A stretch of 64,000 nt of DNA from CAWKOH01 sp963851245 (GTDB taxonomy: Bacteria; Actinomycetota; Acidimicrobiia; Acidimicrobiales; Palsa-688): positions 1 to 64,000 of the forward strand of contig CAWKOH010000002.1 in NCBI GenBank assembly GCA_963851245.1, written 5' to 3'. The notes beneath the pieces were generated by a model. That model had not been told where the DNA came from, ran no database searches, and saw only the letters and a list, made by a program, of their open reading frames with translations. The translations under genes were made by a program, and so were the position numbers. This document shows positions 44,428 through 53,583 of this stretch, piece by piece. Numbering within the stretch: position 1 is the first letter of the stretch; every line of letters starts with the position of its first letter.

Positions 44428-44817
44428 GTGGGACTCGATGTCGAGTTACCTGCTCGCATATACCACCTCGCGCTCGAGGACGAGTGGGACGAAGCCGTCC
44501 GCAGGAGATGTCCCTACCGGCGATCGACGCTCGGTCGCTCGGTCGGTGAGGTCGGCTTCATCCACTGCTGCTTGCCTGGACAGGTACAGGCTGTGGCGGA
44601 CCGGGCCTACGGGGGCCGCCGGCGGGTCGTGCTGCTCACGATCGACCGGTCGCGGCTGACTGACGAAGTGCGAATGGAGAACCTGGCGGGCGGGGACGAG
44701 CTGTTCCCCCACTTGTACGGGGAGCTGCCCCTGGATGCCGTGGTCCAGGTCGACGCGGTTCCGGTCGGCGACGACGGACGCCTCGCGGTGGCGCCTCTGC
44801 TTCCCCTCGACGACTGA
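44428..44817 (+). CDS. DUF952 family protein
   Basis: A 129-residue protein of DUF952. It begins RIYHLALEDEWDEA and has the family core GFIHCCLPGQVQAVADRAY and FPHLYGELPLDAVV. The fold is thought to be related to ADP-ribose- or NAD-related ART-like domains, but no function is established. GTG start; divergent from the NUDIX gene. Confidence 0.82.
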   Translation: MGLDVELPARIYHLALEDEWDEAVRRRCPYRRSTLGRSVGEVGFIHCCLPGQVQAVADRAYGGRRRVVLLTIDRSRLTDEVRMENLAGGDELFPHLYGELPLDAVVQVDAVPVGDDGRLAVAPLLPLDD

Positions 44818-44835
44818 TTGCCGGCCGGCTTGGGC

Positions 44836-46242
44836 TCAGAGCTTGGACTGGTAGCGAACCTGGATCTCGCTGAAGGCGCTCAAGCCCCATCGCCCGTTCT
44901 CGACGCCTACGCCGCTCCATTTGAAACCGCCGAAAGGCTGGTGCGGAGCTAAAGCGATGTGGGCGTTGATCCACGCCGTGCCGCACTCCAGCTGGTCGGC
45001 GACGGCCGCCGCCCGGTCGACATCGGTCCCCCACACCGACCCGGAGAGCCCGAAGTGAGTGGCGTTGGCCCGCTCTATCACCTCGTCAACATGACGGTAG
45101 GAGATGACCGGCACGGCCGGTCCGAACTGTTCCTCGTCGACGATGCGGGTCCCGTCGGTGAGCCCCGCCAGGACGGTCGGCTGGAAGAAGTAACCGGGCC
45201 CGTCGACCGGGCCCCCACCAGCGGCCGCCCTGGCGCCGGCCGACAGCGCATCGGATACCAGCTCCTTGACCCTCTCGAACTGGGGGGCGTTGTTGATGGG
45301 GCCTAGCTCGACGCCCTCCTCGAGCCCAGAGCCCACCTTCACTGATGCCGCCTTGGCCGCCAAGGCGTCGACCACGTCGTCGTACAGCGACTCAGGTACG
45401 TAGACCCGTTTGATGGCGGAGCACACCTGACCGCTGTTCATGAACGCGCCCCAGAACACCTTGTCGGCGACGGCGGCCGGATCGATGTCGTCGAGCAGGA
45501 TCGCCGGATCGTTGCCCCCGAGCTCCAGGGTCACCCGCTTCAGATCGGGGGCGGCCGCGGCCGCGACGTGCTTCCCGGCGCTCACCGACCCGGTGAAGCT
45601 GATCTTGCGTGGCGTCCGGTGGGCTGTCATCCATTTGCCGACATCGTCGCCGCCGGCGACTCCGTTCAGGACACCCGCCGGGAAGACGTCGTTCAACAGC
45701 TCGATCATGCGCAGCGTGGACAGCGGCGTGTAGGGCGAGGGCTTCAGAACCATGGTGTTGCCGGCCCGCAAGGCCGGCCCGATCTTCCACGACGCCAGTA
45801 TCAACGGGAAGTTCCACGGGGTGATAGCGGCGACCACGCCCATCGGCTTTCGGACCACCTCGGCCCTTGCGAAGTCGTCGTCCTGGATGACCTCCGGGTC
45901 CACCTCCAGCTCGGCGAAGTACTTGAGCCAGACCCCGACGCCCAACACCTCCTCCTTGGCCCGGGCCAGAGGTTTGCCCTGTTCGCGCGTGAGGATCTCG
46001 CCCAGCTCGTCGGCGCTGCCGAACATCTTGTTGGCCGCCTCGAGCAGGGCGGCCTGCCGTACACCTTCGTCGCGTTTCCAGTCGATCTGGGCCTTGGCGG
46101 CGGCGCCGAACGCCTCGTCCAGTAGCGCTTCGGAGCACTCGGGAGCCTGCCCGTAGACCTCCCCCGTGGCCGGGTCCAGGACGTCGAACGCGGAGTCGGT
46201 GGTCCGCCGCTCACCGCCGATGATCAAGCTGTATTCGGGCAT
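44836..46242 (-). CDS. aldehyde dehydrogenase family protein
   Basis: A 468-residue NAD(P)-dependent aldehyde dehydrogenase. It has the oxyanion Asn144 in TPWNFPL, the general base Glu240 in LELGGNDP, the nucleophile Cys274 in SGQVCSAIKR, and a C-terminal PFGGFKWSGVGVENG. The substrate is not predictable, and betaine or succinic semialdehyde types are possible. The ATG is preceded by AAAGGGGAG. It ends 18 bases from the convergent DUF952 gene. Confidence 0.92.
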   Translation of the reverse strand: MPEYSLIIGGERRTTDSAFDVLDPATGEVYGQAPECSEALLDEAFGAAAKAQIDWKRDEGVRQAALLEAANKMFGSADELGEILTREQGKPLARAKEEVLGVGVWLKYFAELEVDPEVIQDDDFARAEVVRKPMGVVAAITPWNFPLILASWKIGPALRAGNTMVLKPSPYTPLSTLRMIELLNDVFPAGVLNGVAGGDDVGKWMTAHRTPRKISFTGSVSAGKHVAAAAAPDLKRVTLELGGNDPAILLDDIDPAAVADKVFWGAFMNSGQVCSAIKRVYVPESLYDDVVDALAAKAASVKVGSGLEEGVELGPINNAPQFERVKELVSDALSAGARAAAGGGPVDGPGYFFQPTVLAGLTDGTRIVDEEQFGPAVPVISYRHVDEVIERANATHFGLSGSVWGTDVDRAAAVADQLECGTAWINAHIALAPHQPFGGFKWSGVGVENGRWGLSAFSEIQVRYQSKL

Positions 46243-46281
46243 TTGCTCTCCCCTTTGCTATTCCTCTCCTGGACAGTACAG

Positions 46282-46308
46282 GCCCCTTGACGGAGGTCCG
46301 CAAGGGGC
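46282..46308. promoter_or_regulatory. near-perfect stem in divergent spacer
   Basis: GCCCCTTG and CAAGGGGC form an eight-base stem, and the inside (CGGA/TCCG around GG) pairs again. The whole is an interrupted perfect palindrome of 27 bases with one unpaired A. It lies 40 bases from the ALDH start and 75 from the membrane-protein start. It could be an operator or a leader hairpin for either gene. Confidence 0.45.
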
Positions 46309-46382
46309 TGCGTCGAAGGGCCGGTCCACCCGGTGCGGCCACTTTTCAGCTTGTGTTCACCTGAACCAGACACAATTGGGGG

Positions 46383-47564
46383 ATGGAAGTAGTCACCTCG
46401 GGTCCCGACGCCACCTGGCGGCACCCGACCCGGCTCGAGCTCTCAGCGGGGATTCTGCTGGCGGCCACCGTCATCCTTCACGTGGTTGCCATGATCCCGA
46501 CCTATTTCGCCACTCTCGGCGGGCACGCCTCCCTGTTCTCGCAAGCCGATCAAGCCGCCGCCTACTCCATCCTGGCCGCCGGCTGGGCCGTGGTCCTCGG
46601 GATCGGGCTGACCGGCCCCAGCCGGGTCCCCATCTGCGCCGGACTGGCCACCGGCCTGGCTGTGACCGAGTTCGGGTTCCGGGTCTCCGACGTGGGTGCC
46701 ATCATCCGCTATGGGTCCGACCTGGCGGGGTCCGGGCTATGGATGATGGTTGCGGCCTGGGTCGTTGGGGCAGCCGCCGCGGTGGTGCTCGTCGTCGCGG
46801 CCCGGCGACGAAGCCACCGTCTGTCCGGTGCCGCGCCGATAGCGCCGGCTGGAGAACGGGCCCCGGGGCTGGGGGAGGATGCGGTCGCGACCGGGTCCAG
46901 TCTCTGGACCGGAAGCCACGCCGGCGCCGGACTGGCGCAGCAGGTGGGGGGAAATGAGGTCGAGGCGCACGAGATTGAGGCCTCTCCGCCGGCGGCAACG
47001 GAAAAGGAGCCGGTCGCAGCCGGGTCCGATCCCGGCCTTACCCCGATCCTCTGGACCGTGCTCCTGGGCCTTCTGGGCCTCATCACGGCTCTCTGCTTCT
47101 TGCCTGCCTGGGACCACTACGTCGGGGTGACCTCGACCGGGCGTACGTTCAGTTTCAACCTCGGCAATGCCTTCTCCGGGCCGTGGGAGGTCGTCCTCGG
47201 GAACGTTCTGGTCGCCCTGGCCATCGTGGCCATATCTATTGCGGGCAGCCGACTTCGCGACCGGGGTGCCGCCGCCGCGGCCGTCGGGGGCAGCCTCATC
47301 GTTCTCGCTTCTCAGTTCGTCTCCGCCGTGGTCCAGGTGGACGAGCCGGTGACCCTCACGGCGATCCCGGCCCGGTACCTGGAGCAGGGGAACCAGTTCG
47401 GGATCAAGCTGACCGGCTGGTTCACCATCGACGTGCTGGCCGCCTTTGCCTTATTCGCCGCGGTGATGGTCTGGGCGACGAGCCGGGTCGTCTACGCGAA
47501 CTCCCGGGGGACCTTGCCCAAGGCCCCTGAGGTACGGAGCGAGGCGATTTCTTCGGCGTCGTAG
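46383..47564 (+). CDS. hypothetical multi-pass membrane protein
   Basis: A 393-residue protein with about four N-terminal helices (ILLAATVILHVVAMIPTYF onward). A hydrophilic central loop of about 80 residues is rich in Ala, Gly and Glu. About four C-terminal helices follow, with a VSAVVQVDEPVTL external loop. I recognise no domain. The ATG is 141 bases from the divergent ALDH start. Its last 70 bases overlap a relic on the other strand. Confidence 0.68.
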   Translation: MEVVTSGPDATWRHPTRLELSAGILLAATVILHVVAMIPTYFATLGGHASLFSQADQAAAYSILAAGWAVVLGIGLTGPSRVPICAGLATGLAVTEFGFRVSDVGAIIRYGSDLAGSGLWMMVAAWVVGAAAAVVLVVAARRRSHRLSGAAPIAPAGERAPGLGEDAVATGSSLWTGSHAGAGLAQQVGGNEVEAHEIEASPPAATEKEPVAAGSDPGLTPILWTVLLGLLGLITALCFLPAWDHYVGVTSTGRTFSFNLGNAFSGPWEVVLGNVLVALAIVAISIAGSRLRDRGAAAAAVGGSLIVLASQFVSAVVQVDEPVTLTAIPARYLEQGNQFGIKLTGWFTIDVLAAFALFAAVMVWATSRVVYANSRGTLPKAPEVRSEAISSAS

Positions 47565-47662
47565 CCCACTTCTGCCAGCACCTCCTCGGTGTGCTCTCCG
47601 ATAAGGGGCGGGCGCCGGACGGCGTCCGGCTCGTGGGGCATCGCCTCAAAGGATGGCACGCC
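47492..47662 (-). pseudogene. CaiB/BaiF-type CoA-transferase C-terminal relic
   Basis: The minus strand here reads the end of a type-III CoA-transferase: RRPPLIGEHTEEVLAEVGYD, then AEEIASLRTSGALGK to a stop at 47492. This is the standard tail of CaiB/BaiF proteins. Upstream in-frame sequence is interrupted by a stop near 47680, and the body of the gene is missing. It overlaps the 3' end of the membrane-protein gene. Confidence 0.6.
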
Positions 47663-47719
47663 AACTCGGCGCGGCTACGGTGACGTCCCGGGCTTAGACG
47701 AACCAAGGGGAGGAAGCCG

Positions 47720-48865
47720 GTGTCAGACGAGATCACTCCGTTTCTAGTCGACGTGCCCAGCTCCGCGATCGACGATCTTCGCGACCGGCTCGGACGCACC
47801 CGATGGCCAGAACGGGAGCCGGTGGAGGACTGGTCCCAGGGCGTCCCCCTCGCGCTACCTGCAGGAGCTCTGCCGGTACTGGGAGTCCGAGTACGACTGT
47901 CGGCGCCGCGAGGCGCGGCTCAACGCCTTCGCGCAGTTCCTGACCGAGATCGACGGGCTGGACATCCACTTCCTGCACGTCCGCTCGCCTCGAGCCCGAT
48001 GCGCTGCCGCTCGTACTCACCCACGGCTGGCCGGGATCGGTGGTCGAGTTCCTCGACGTCCTCGGGCCGCTGACCGATCCCGCCGCGCCACGGCGGTGAC
48101 CCGGCTGACGCCTTCCACGTCGTGTGCCCCTCGCTCCCGGGCTACGGCTTCAGCGCCAAACCGCCGCTGCCGGGTGGGGCATCGACCAGATCGCCCGGGC
48201 CTGGGCGGCGCTGATGGCCCGGCTGGGATACGACCGCTACGGCGCCCAGGGCGGCGACTGGGGGTCCATGGTGACCGCGAGCATCGGGCGGCCAGGACCC
48301 GGAGCACGTCGCCGGCATCCACCTGAACATGCCGGTGGCCCTGCCCGGGTCGCGACGACTTCGACGACCTCACCGACGCGGAGCAGGCGGCGCTGGCGGC
48401 GCTGGCAGCACCACCAGACGCAGGACCGGCTACTCCAAGCAGCAGTCGACCCGGCCGCAGACCCTCGGCTACGGGCTGGCGGATTCGCCGGCCGGGCAGT
48501 GCGCGTGGATCGTCGAGAAGTTCTGCGAGTGGACCGATACGCGACGGGCATCCGGTCAGAATGCCGTCGGCGCGCGACCGCTCCTGGACAACGTGCTCGT
48601 CTACTGGCTGACCAACACGCGGCGCCTAGCTCGGCCGCCTCTACTGGGAGAGCTTCACCGCGCGGCGACATGGCCGAGATCGGGGTCCCGATGGGCGCGT
48701 CGATCTTCCCGAAGGAGATCATCCGGATGTCGCGGCGCTGGGCGGCCAACGCTTCACCGACATCCGGTACTGGAACGAGCCGAACGCGGCGGGCACTTCG
48801 CCGCCCTCGAGCAGCCAGAGACCTTCGTCGACGAGGTGCGCTCCTTCTTCCGGCTCGTCCGCTAA
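47720..48865 (+). pseudogene. epoxide hydrolase, many frameshifts
   Basis: Joined frames reconstruct a whole alpha/beta-hydrolase-fold epoxide hydrolase. The N-terminal EHN domain reads VDVPSSAIDDLRDRL, the oxyanion HGWPGSVVEF, and the nucleophile region QGGDWGSMVTA (Asp), with the tail GGHFAALEQPETF containing the catalytic His. At least seven frame changes lie between 47860 and 48790. The GTG at 47720 follows GGGGAGGAAG. The gene is full length, ending with its own stop at 48865, which coincides with the left inverted repeat of the insertion sequence. It cannot make an active protein as read. Confidence 0.78.
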
Positions 48866-48890
48866 GCCGAAGTTACGGCGGTTTTGAGGG
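48862..48890 (+). repeat. left terminal inverted repeat of the IS
   Basis: CTAAGCCGAAGTTACGGCGG followed by TTTTGAGG matches the reverse complement of the right end (TTAGCCCGAAGTTACTTGGG, then CTTTGACG) at about 19 of 27 positions with two single-base gaps. The shared GAAGTTAC core is exact. Confidence 0.7.
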
Positions 48891-49013
48891 CTGATTGGCT
48901 GGTTGACCAGCACGAATAGGCGCGGGATGACCAGGGAACGTAGGCACTAAAATGCTTGTTTTGTGCTAGCTGATAGTGTCCAGAATATGCGGTGTGAAAC
49001 GGGATCCGGCCCC

Positions 49014-50725
49014 GTGCACGTGGCCAGAAGATCGTACGCAAGTACAAAGACAATGAGTACGTGAGCTAGCTGTTGCGCCGGTCGTACCGGGAGGGCGGCA
49101 AGGTCAAGCACGAGACGCTGGCCAACCTCTCGCACCTTCCGGCCGAGACGATCGAGCTCGTCCGCCAGTCGCTGGCGGCGAGACCCTGTGGTGGCCGGCG
49201 AGGACTTCGACATCGAGCGGCCTGCCGCACGGCCATGTCGCCGCGGTCTGGGCCATGGCGGACAAGCTCCGCATGGCCAAGCTGCTCGGCCCGGCCTGCG
49301 CCGAGCGGACCTGGCCCTGGCCTTCGTCGTGGCCCGGGCCGTAAAGCCCGCCTCCAAGCTGGCCACCACCCGCTGGTGGGCCGAGCACGACCCTGGCCGC
49401 CGATCTGGCGTGGCCGGGCGCCTCGGCCGACGACGTGTACGCGGCCATGGACTGGCTGCTCGCCCGCCAGGGCGCCATCGAGTCGGCCCTGGCCCGCCGG
49501 CACCTCAGCCCGGGGGCCGGGTCCTGTACGACCTGTCGAGCTCGTGGGTGGAGGGCACCCACTGCCCGCTGGCGGCCCGGGGCTACTCCCGGGACGGCAA
49601 GGCCGGCAAGGCCCAGATCGAGTACGGCCTGACCTGTGACCCCGAGGGCCGGCCGGTCGCGGTGGAGGTCTTCGCCGGCAACACCGCCGACCCGACCGCC
49701 TTCATCTCCGCCGCGGCCGGCGGTCAAGACCGTTTCGGGCTGGAGGAGGTGGTGATGGTCGGCGACCGGGGGATGATCACCACGGCCCGCATCGAGGCGC
49801 TCAAAGCCGTCGGCGGGCTGGGCTGGATCACCTCGCTGCGGCCCCGGCGATCCAGGCCCTGGCCGAGGAGGGCGTCCTGCAGATCTGGCTGTTCGACGAG
49901 GCCAACCTGGCCGAGATCACCCACCCCGACTACCCCGGCGAGCGGCTCGTGGCCTGCCGCAACCCGGCCCTGGCCGCCGAGCGGGCCCGCAAGCGCAACG
50001 AGCTCTTGGCCGCCACCGAGGCCCACCTGGCCCCGATCGCTGCCGCAGTCGAACGGGCCGGCAGCCGCTGCGCGGCCAGACAAGATCGGGCTGCGGGTCG
50101 GCAAGATCATCAACGCCACAAGATGGCCAAGCACTTCGAGCTCGTCATCGGCGACGACGCTTCACCTACGCCCGCAAGGCCGACAGATCGCGGCCGAGGC
50201 CGCCCTGGACGGCATCTATGTGGTCCGGGCCTCGGCCGCCCACACCGCCAACCTCGACGCCGCCGCGGTGGTCGAGGCCTACAAGGACCTCGAGCTCGTC
50301 GAGGCCGACTTCCGAAGCCTCAAGACCATCGACTTGGACCTGCGGCCCATCCACCACTGCACCGAGACCCGGGTCCGCGCCCACGTGTTCATCTGCATGC
50401 TCGCCGCCTACCTGGTCTGGCACCTGCGCCGGGCGTGGGCGCCGATCTGCTTCACCGACGAAACGCCACCCCGACGCACCGACCCCGTCGCCCCCGCCCG
50501 CCGCTCCCGCGCCGCCCTCGACCAAGATCTCCCGCCAACACCACCACGACGGCCAACCCATCCACAGCTCGCCACCCTCCTCGACGAACTGGCCACCCTC
50601 ACCCGCAACACCATCATCTTCGCCGGCGGCGCCCGCATCACCAAACTCGCCACTCCCACCCCCCTCCAACGCGAGCCTTCGAACTCATCGGCACGCCCAT
50701 CCCCATCCAACTCAACCCCATGTAG
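49014..50725 (+). pseudogene. IS1634-family transposase, frameshifted
   Basis: Joined frames give a DDE transposase. It starts HVA-KIVRKYKDNEYVS and then meets an in-frame TAG near 49065. After that come LLRRSYREGGKVKHETLANL, the first catalytic region with LYDLSSSWVEGTHCPLAARGYS (DDE Asp), VVMVGDRGMITTARIEAL (second Asp), and EADFRSLKTIDLDLRPIHH (Glu region, with HVFICMLAAYLVWHLRR). Frame changes occur near 49185, 49290, 49390, 49520, 49720, 49840, 50060, 50120 and 50190. All three catalytic segments survive, but the protein is unreadable. Confidence 0.78.
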
Positions 50726-50778
50726 ACAGAACAACCAACCCCAAACCACTGAACCCCCTGCCCAGCAGGGGGTTTCTC

Positions 50779-50806
50779 GTCAAAGCCCAAGTAACTTCGG
50801 GCTAAG
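50779..50806 (-). repeat. right terminal inverted repeat of the IS
   Basis: Reading inward on the minus strand this is TTAGCCCGAAGTTACTTGGG followed by CTTTGACG, the partner of the left repeat at 48862-48890. It lies 54 bases past the transposase stop. Confidence 0.7.
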
Positions 50807-50823
50807 ACACGCCTCAACGCGAA

Positions 50824-50854
50824 AGGGCCGGGACCCCAAAGGGATCCCGGCCCT
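50824..50854 (-). terminator. strong terminator of the MFS gene
   Basis: The arms AGGGCCGGGA and TCCCGGCCCT pair perfectly, with CCC/GGG extending the stem around an AAA loop. On the minus strand the stem is followed by TTTCG. It lies 26 bases after the MFS stop. It is the clearest intrinsic terminator in the window. Confidence 0.75.
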
Positions 50855-50879
50855 CGTTTCGGCACTGGTGAGGGGGTGG

Positions 50880-52561
50880 CTAGGCGTTGATCCCCAGCTT
50901 GGCCATCTCGGCGCTGATCATCGCCTCGTGCTCTTCCTCCAACCGTTTCGCCTTCTTGGGACTCCACTCACCTCTCATGAGTGGGACGGTGATGAGGAAG
51001 AAGATGGTGCCACCGAAGCAGATCCAATACCAGTTCTTCCACTGGTCGCCCGTGGTTTTGGCGGCGTGCGCCACGGCAGGGCCGTGGGCAGCGAGGTATG
51101 CCTTGTCGGACGCAGGGGCCGCCGCGAGAGATAGGAGGTCCTTGATGTAGTTGGGCCCTAGCGCGGCGTGGGCCTGGGCCAGGGCGGCGGCATTCGTCGG
51201 GTCCTTCTGGAGGGTTGCCAGCGTCGAGGCCGGCAGGGTGGCTGCCGGGTACTTGGCCACGAGCGCCGACACTTGGGATCCATAGGTGACGAGCGGGGTA
51301 ACTGTGTTGACCACAGCTGGGAGTAGCAGGTACGAGCCGAAGACGATCATCCGAATGATCCAACCCCAGATGGCCAGGCCCGTTGCGGTGAGTGCCGGGT
51401 TTCGGTGCTCGACCGTCTCGGTGAAGCTGGCCATCCAGGGTACGTAGGCCACGCCCAGGCAGAAGGCGAGCGCCGCCAGGAGAATCGCCATGTGGTAGTA
51501 GCTGGTTGGTGGCCGATCTGCTCCAGGTAGAGGACGATCATGATGGCGGCTCCCACCCCGCCGGCGATCATCAAGGGCTTCCGGACCCGTAGCTTGTCCG
51601 AGATGAACCCGAACAGGATCACGGCGATGACATTGAAGCCCCAGTTCCAGTTGCCGAGGGCGTTGCCGTCATGGACGGAGAAGCCGAAGACGGTCGTGAA
51701 GTAGATGAGGGCGAAGCCGACGGCGGTGTAGTAGATGATGAGGAAGACAGCGAAATCCCTAGGGCGGAGATGATCACGTCGGCCTTCAGCAACTGGCCGA
51801 ACGGGTTGCGCAGCGAGGCCTCGATATCGATGCCCTTGGCCTTGGCCTCGATCAGGGCCCGATCGCGCATGGTCACCATTAGCTGATCTCGCAAGCCCGG
51901 TGACAGCTCGCGCAAGCCGATGGCGGCGATGACGAATACCACCAGGCCGACGATGCCGCCGATGTGGTACTCGTGCACCCAGAACGCCGGGCTGGGGTTG
52001 CCGCCGATGGTGTGGCTGGCCACGATGAAGACGACCAGGCTGCCCAGAACCGGGCCGCTGGTCCAGAAGCCCATCGCCGTGGCCCGCCCCACCTGCGGCG
52101 AGAAGTCGCGGATCAGCGCGGGCGTGGCGACCAGGCAGATCCCTCGACGAAGGCGACGATGAAGCCGAAGATGGCGAACTCCCACTTGTTGAGTCGACGC
52201 CGGAATAATGAACGCCGTAAAGACGCCCGTGATCAACAGCCCAACGACGACGATGTTGGTCCGGCCCAGACGGTCGGTCACTCCGGCAAAAAGTGATCCG
52301 AAGGCCCCGATCACCGCTGCCGATCGCCAGCACATAGACCAGGAAAGTGAAGCTCATGTGCAGTTTTACGAGGAACAGAGTCGAAACCGATCCGCCGACG
52401 TACAACTCCCAGTAGAGCATCACGGTGCACAGGACCGTGATCGCCAGGTACATGATCCGCGGCCCCGTTTCGGGGTAGGTGTCGAGTTCCCGGTGCCACA
52501 GGAACGACAATCCTCCGCTTCGTCCAGCTTTCCCGACAGTTCCGGCTTCGGTCACACTCAT
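50880..52561 (-). pseudogene. MFS transporter, several frameshifts
   Basis: From an ATG at 52561 the frames join to a major-facilitator protein of about 560 residues. The first helix follows GPRIMYLAITVLCTVMLYW, and the loop 2-3 signature GVTDRLGRTNIVVVG is present, with a matching GFISDKLRVRKPLMIAGG in the second half. A large external loop of about 100 residues lies before the last helix (SQVSALVAKYP to DQWKNWYW), seen in an actinobacterial subgroup. Frame breaks are near 52335, 52150-52200, 51760 and 51500. A strong terminator follows. The substrate is unknown. Confidence 0.75.
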
Positions 52562-52735
52562 ATAGAACCCCCCGGTTGTTTTGTTAACAGAGAGGCATCG
52601 AGCCTCTGCTGGCTTTATAACGCTAACTAACGATACGCCCGCCTTCAACGGGCTTGGTGCACACCTGTTGCAGTTTGTAGATATATGCCCGTTTTTGCGG
52701 CAACATTCCTTTTCCGGTGGAATCGCTGCGATCGG

Positions 52736-53518
52736 TCAGGGCCAGGCCTGCCGTCGCACCAGCAGGTCCTTGAGAACCGTGGGCCGGTCGGTCATCAGGC
52801 CGTCGACCCCGAGATCGAGCAGCCGGGACATGGTTGTCTCGTCGTCGATGGTCCACACATGAACTACGAGTCCTGCCCGGTGGGCGGATTCGATGAAGCT
52901 GCGGTCGACTACCGGTATCCGCCACTGGTGGAGGGGCACCTGGGCGGCGCCGAAGCCCGAGAGCCGGCCGGACAGCCTTCCCGCGAAACCGTCGGGCAGC
53001 CAGCTGGACAAGCGCAGCAGGGTGGTGTTCGCCGGCCCCATCGTCATGCACACGCTGGGACCCAGGGCCCGCCGGAGCCGGGCCAGGCGCCGGTCGTTGA
53101 AGGAGGTGATTGACACCCGATCCAGTGCGCCGGTCCGGTGAATGGTCTCGAGGAGCGGTCCTACCACGCTGTCGTGCTTGGCGTCGATGTTCCACCGCAC
53201 GTCGGGCCAGGCGGCCAGGAGGTCGTCGAGACGCGGGACCGCCTCGCCGCTTGCAAGGCGCACCGCGGCCAGGTGTTTCCAGGACATCTCGCGTATGACG
53301 CCGTCCTGCTCGCTGACCCGCTTCAGGTCGGGGTCGTGGATTGTTACGACCACGCCATCCTTGGTGGCGTGGACGTCGGTTTCCATATAGCGGTACCCCA
53401 GGTCATGGGCGTGGCGGAAGGACTTCCAGGTGTTCTCCGGGGCCTCGGACGCTCCGCCCCGGTGGGCGAAGGCGATCGGTCCATCGTGTTCGAGGAAGGG
53501 GAAGCGGGCGCGGTTCAC
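52736..53518 (-). CDS. glycerophosphodiester phosphodiesterase
   Basis: A 260-residue GDPD TIM-barrel protein. It has the catalytic HRGG and ENT of AFAHRGGASEAPENTWKSF, the metal-binding ETDVHATKDGVVVTIHDPDL (Glu, Asp, His), and a terminal VDGLMTDRP. It releases glycerol-3-phosphate from glycerophosphodiesters. No signal peptide, so cytoplasmic. GTG start; divergent from the BluB-CobT gene across 65 bases. Confidence 0.92.
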   Translation of the reverse strand: MNRARFPFLEHDGPIAFAHRGGASEAPENTWKSFRHAHDLGYRYMETDVHATKDGVVVTIHDPDLKRVSEQDGVIREMSWKHLAAVRLASGEAVPRLDDLLAAWPDVRWNIDAKHDSVVGPLLETIHRTGALDRVSITSFNDRRLARLRRALGPSVCMTMGPANTTLLRLSSWLPDGFAGRLSGRLSGFGAAQVPLHQWRIPVVDRSFIESAHRAGLVVHVWTIDDETTMSRLLDLGVDGLMTDRPTVLKDLLVRRQAWP

Positions 53519-53583
53519 GGGTTGACGCTAGTGCCGCCCCTGGTTGCTATCGCTCCAGTGGACCGGAACGAGGCCTACGCTCG

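Larger units (their letters stand above)
48862..50806 (+). mobile_element. IS1634-type insertion sequence, complete outline but dead
   Basis: The element is bounded by imperfect terminal inverted repeats that both contain TAGCC-GAAGTTAC-like cores (48862-48890 and 50779-50806). Total length is about 1.95 kb, as expected for the IS1634 group. One transposase gene fills it in the same direction. The left end lies exactly at the epoxide hydrolase stop codon. I do not see a clear target-site duplication. Confidence 0.72.
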
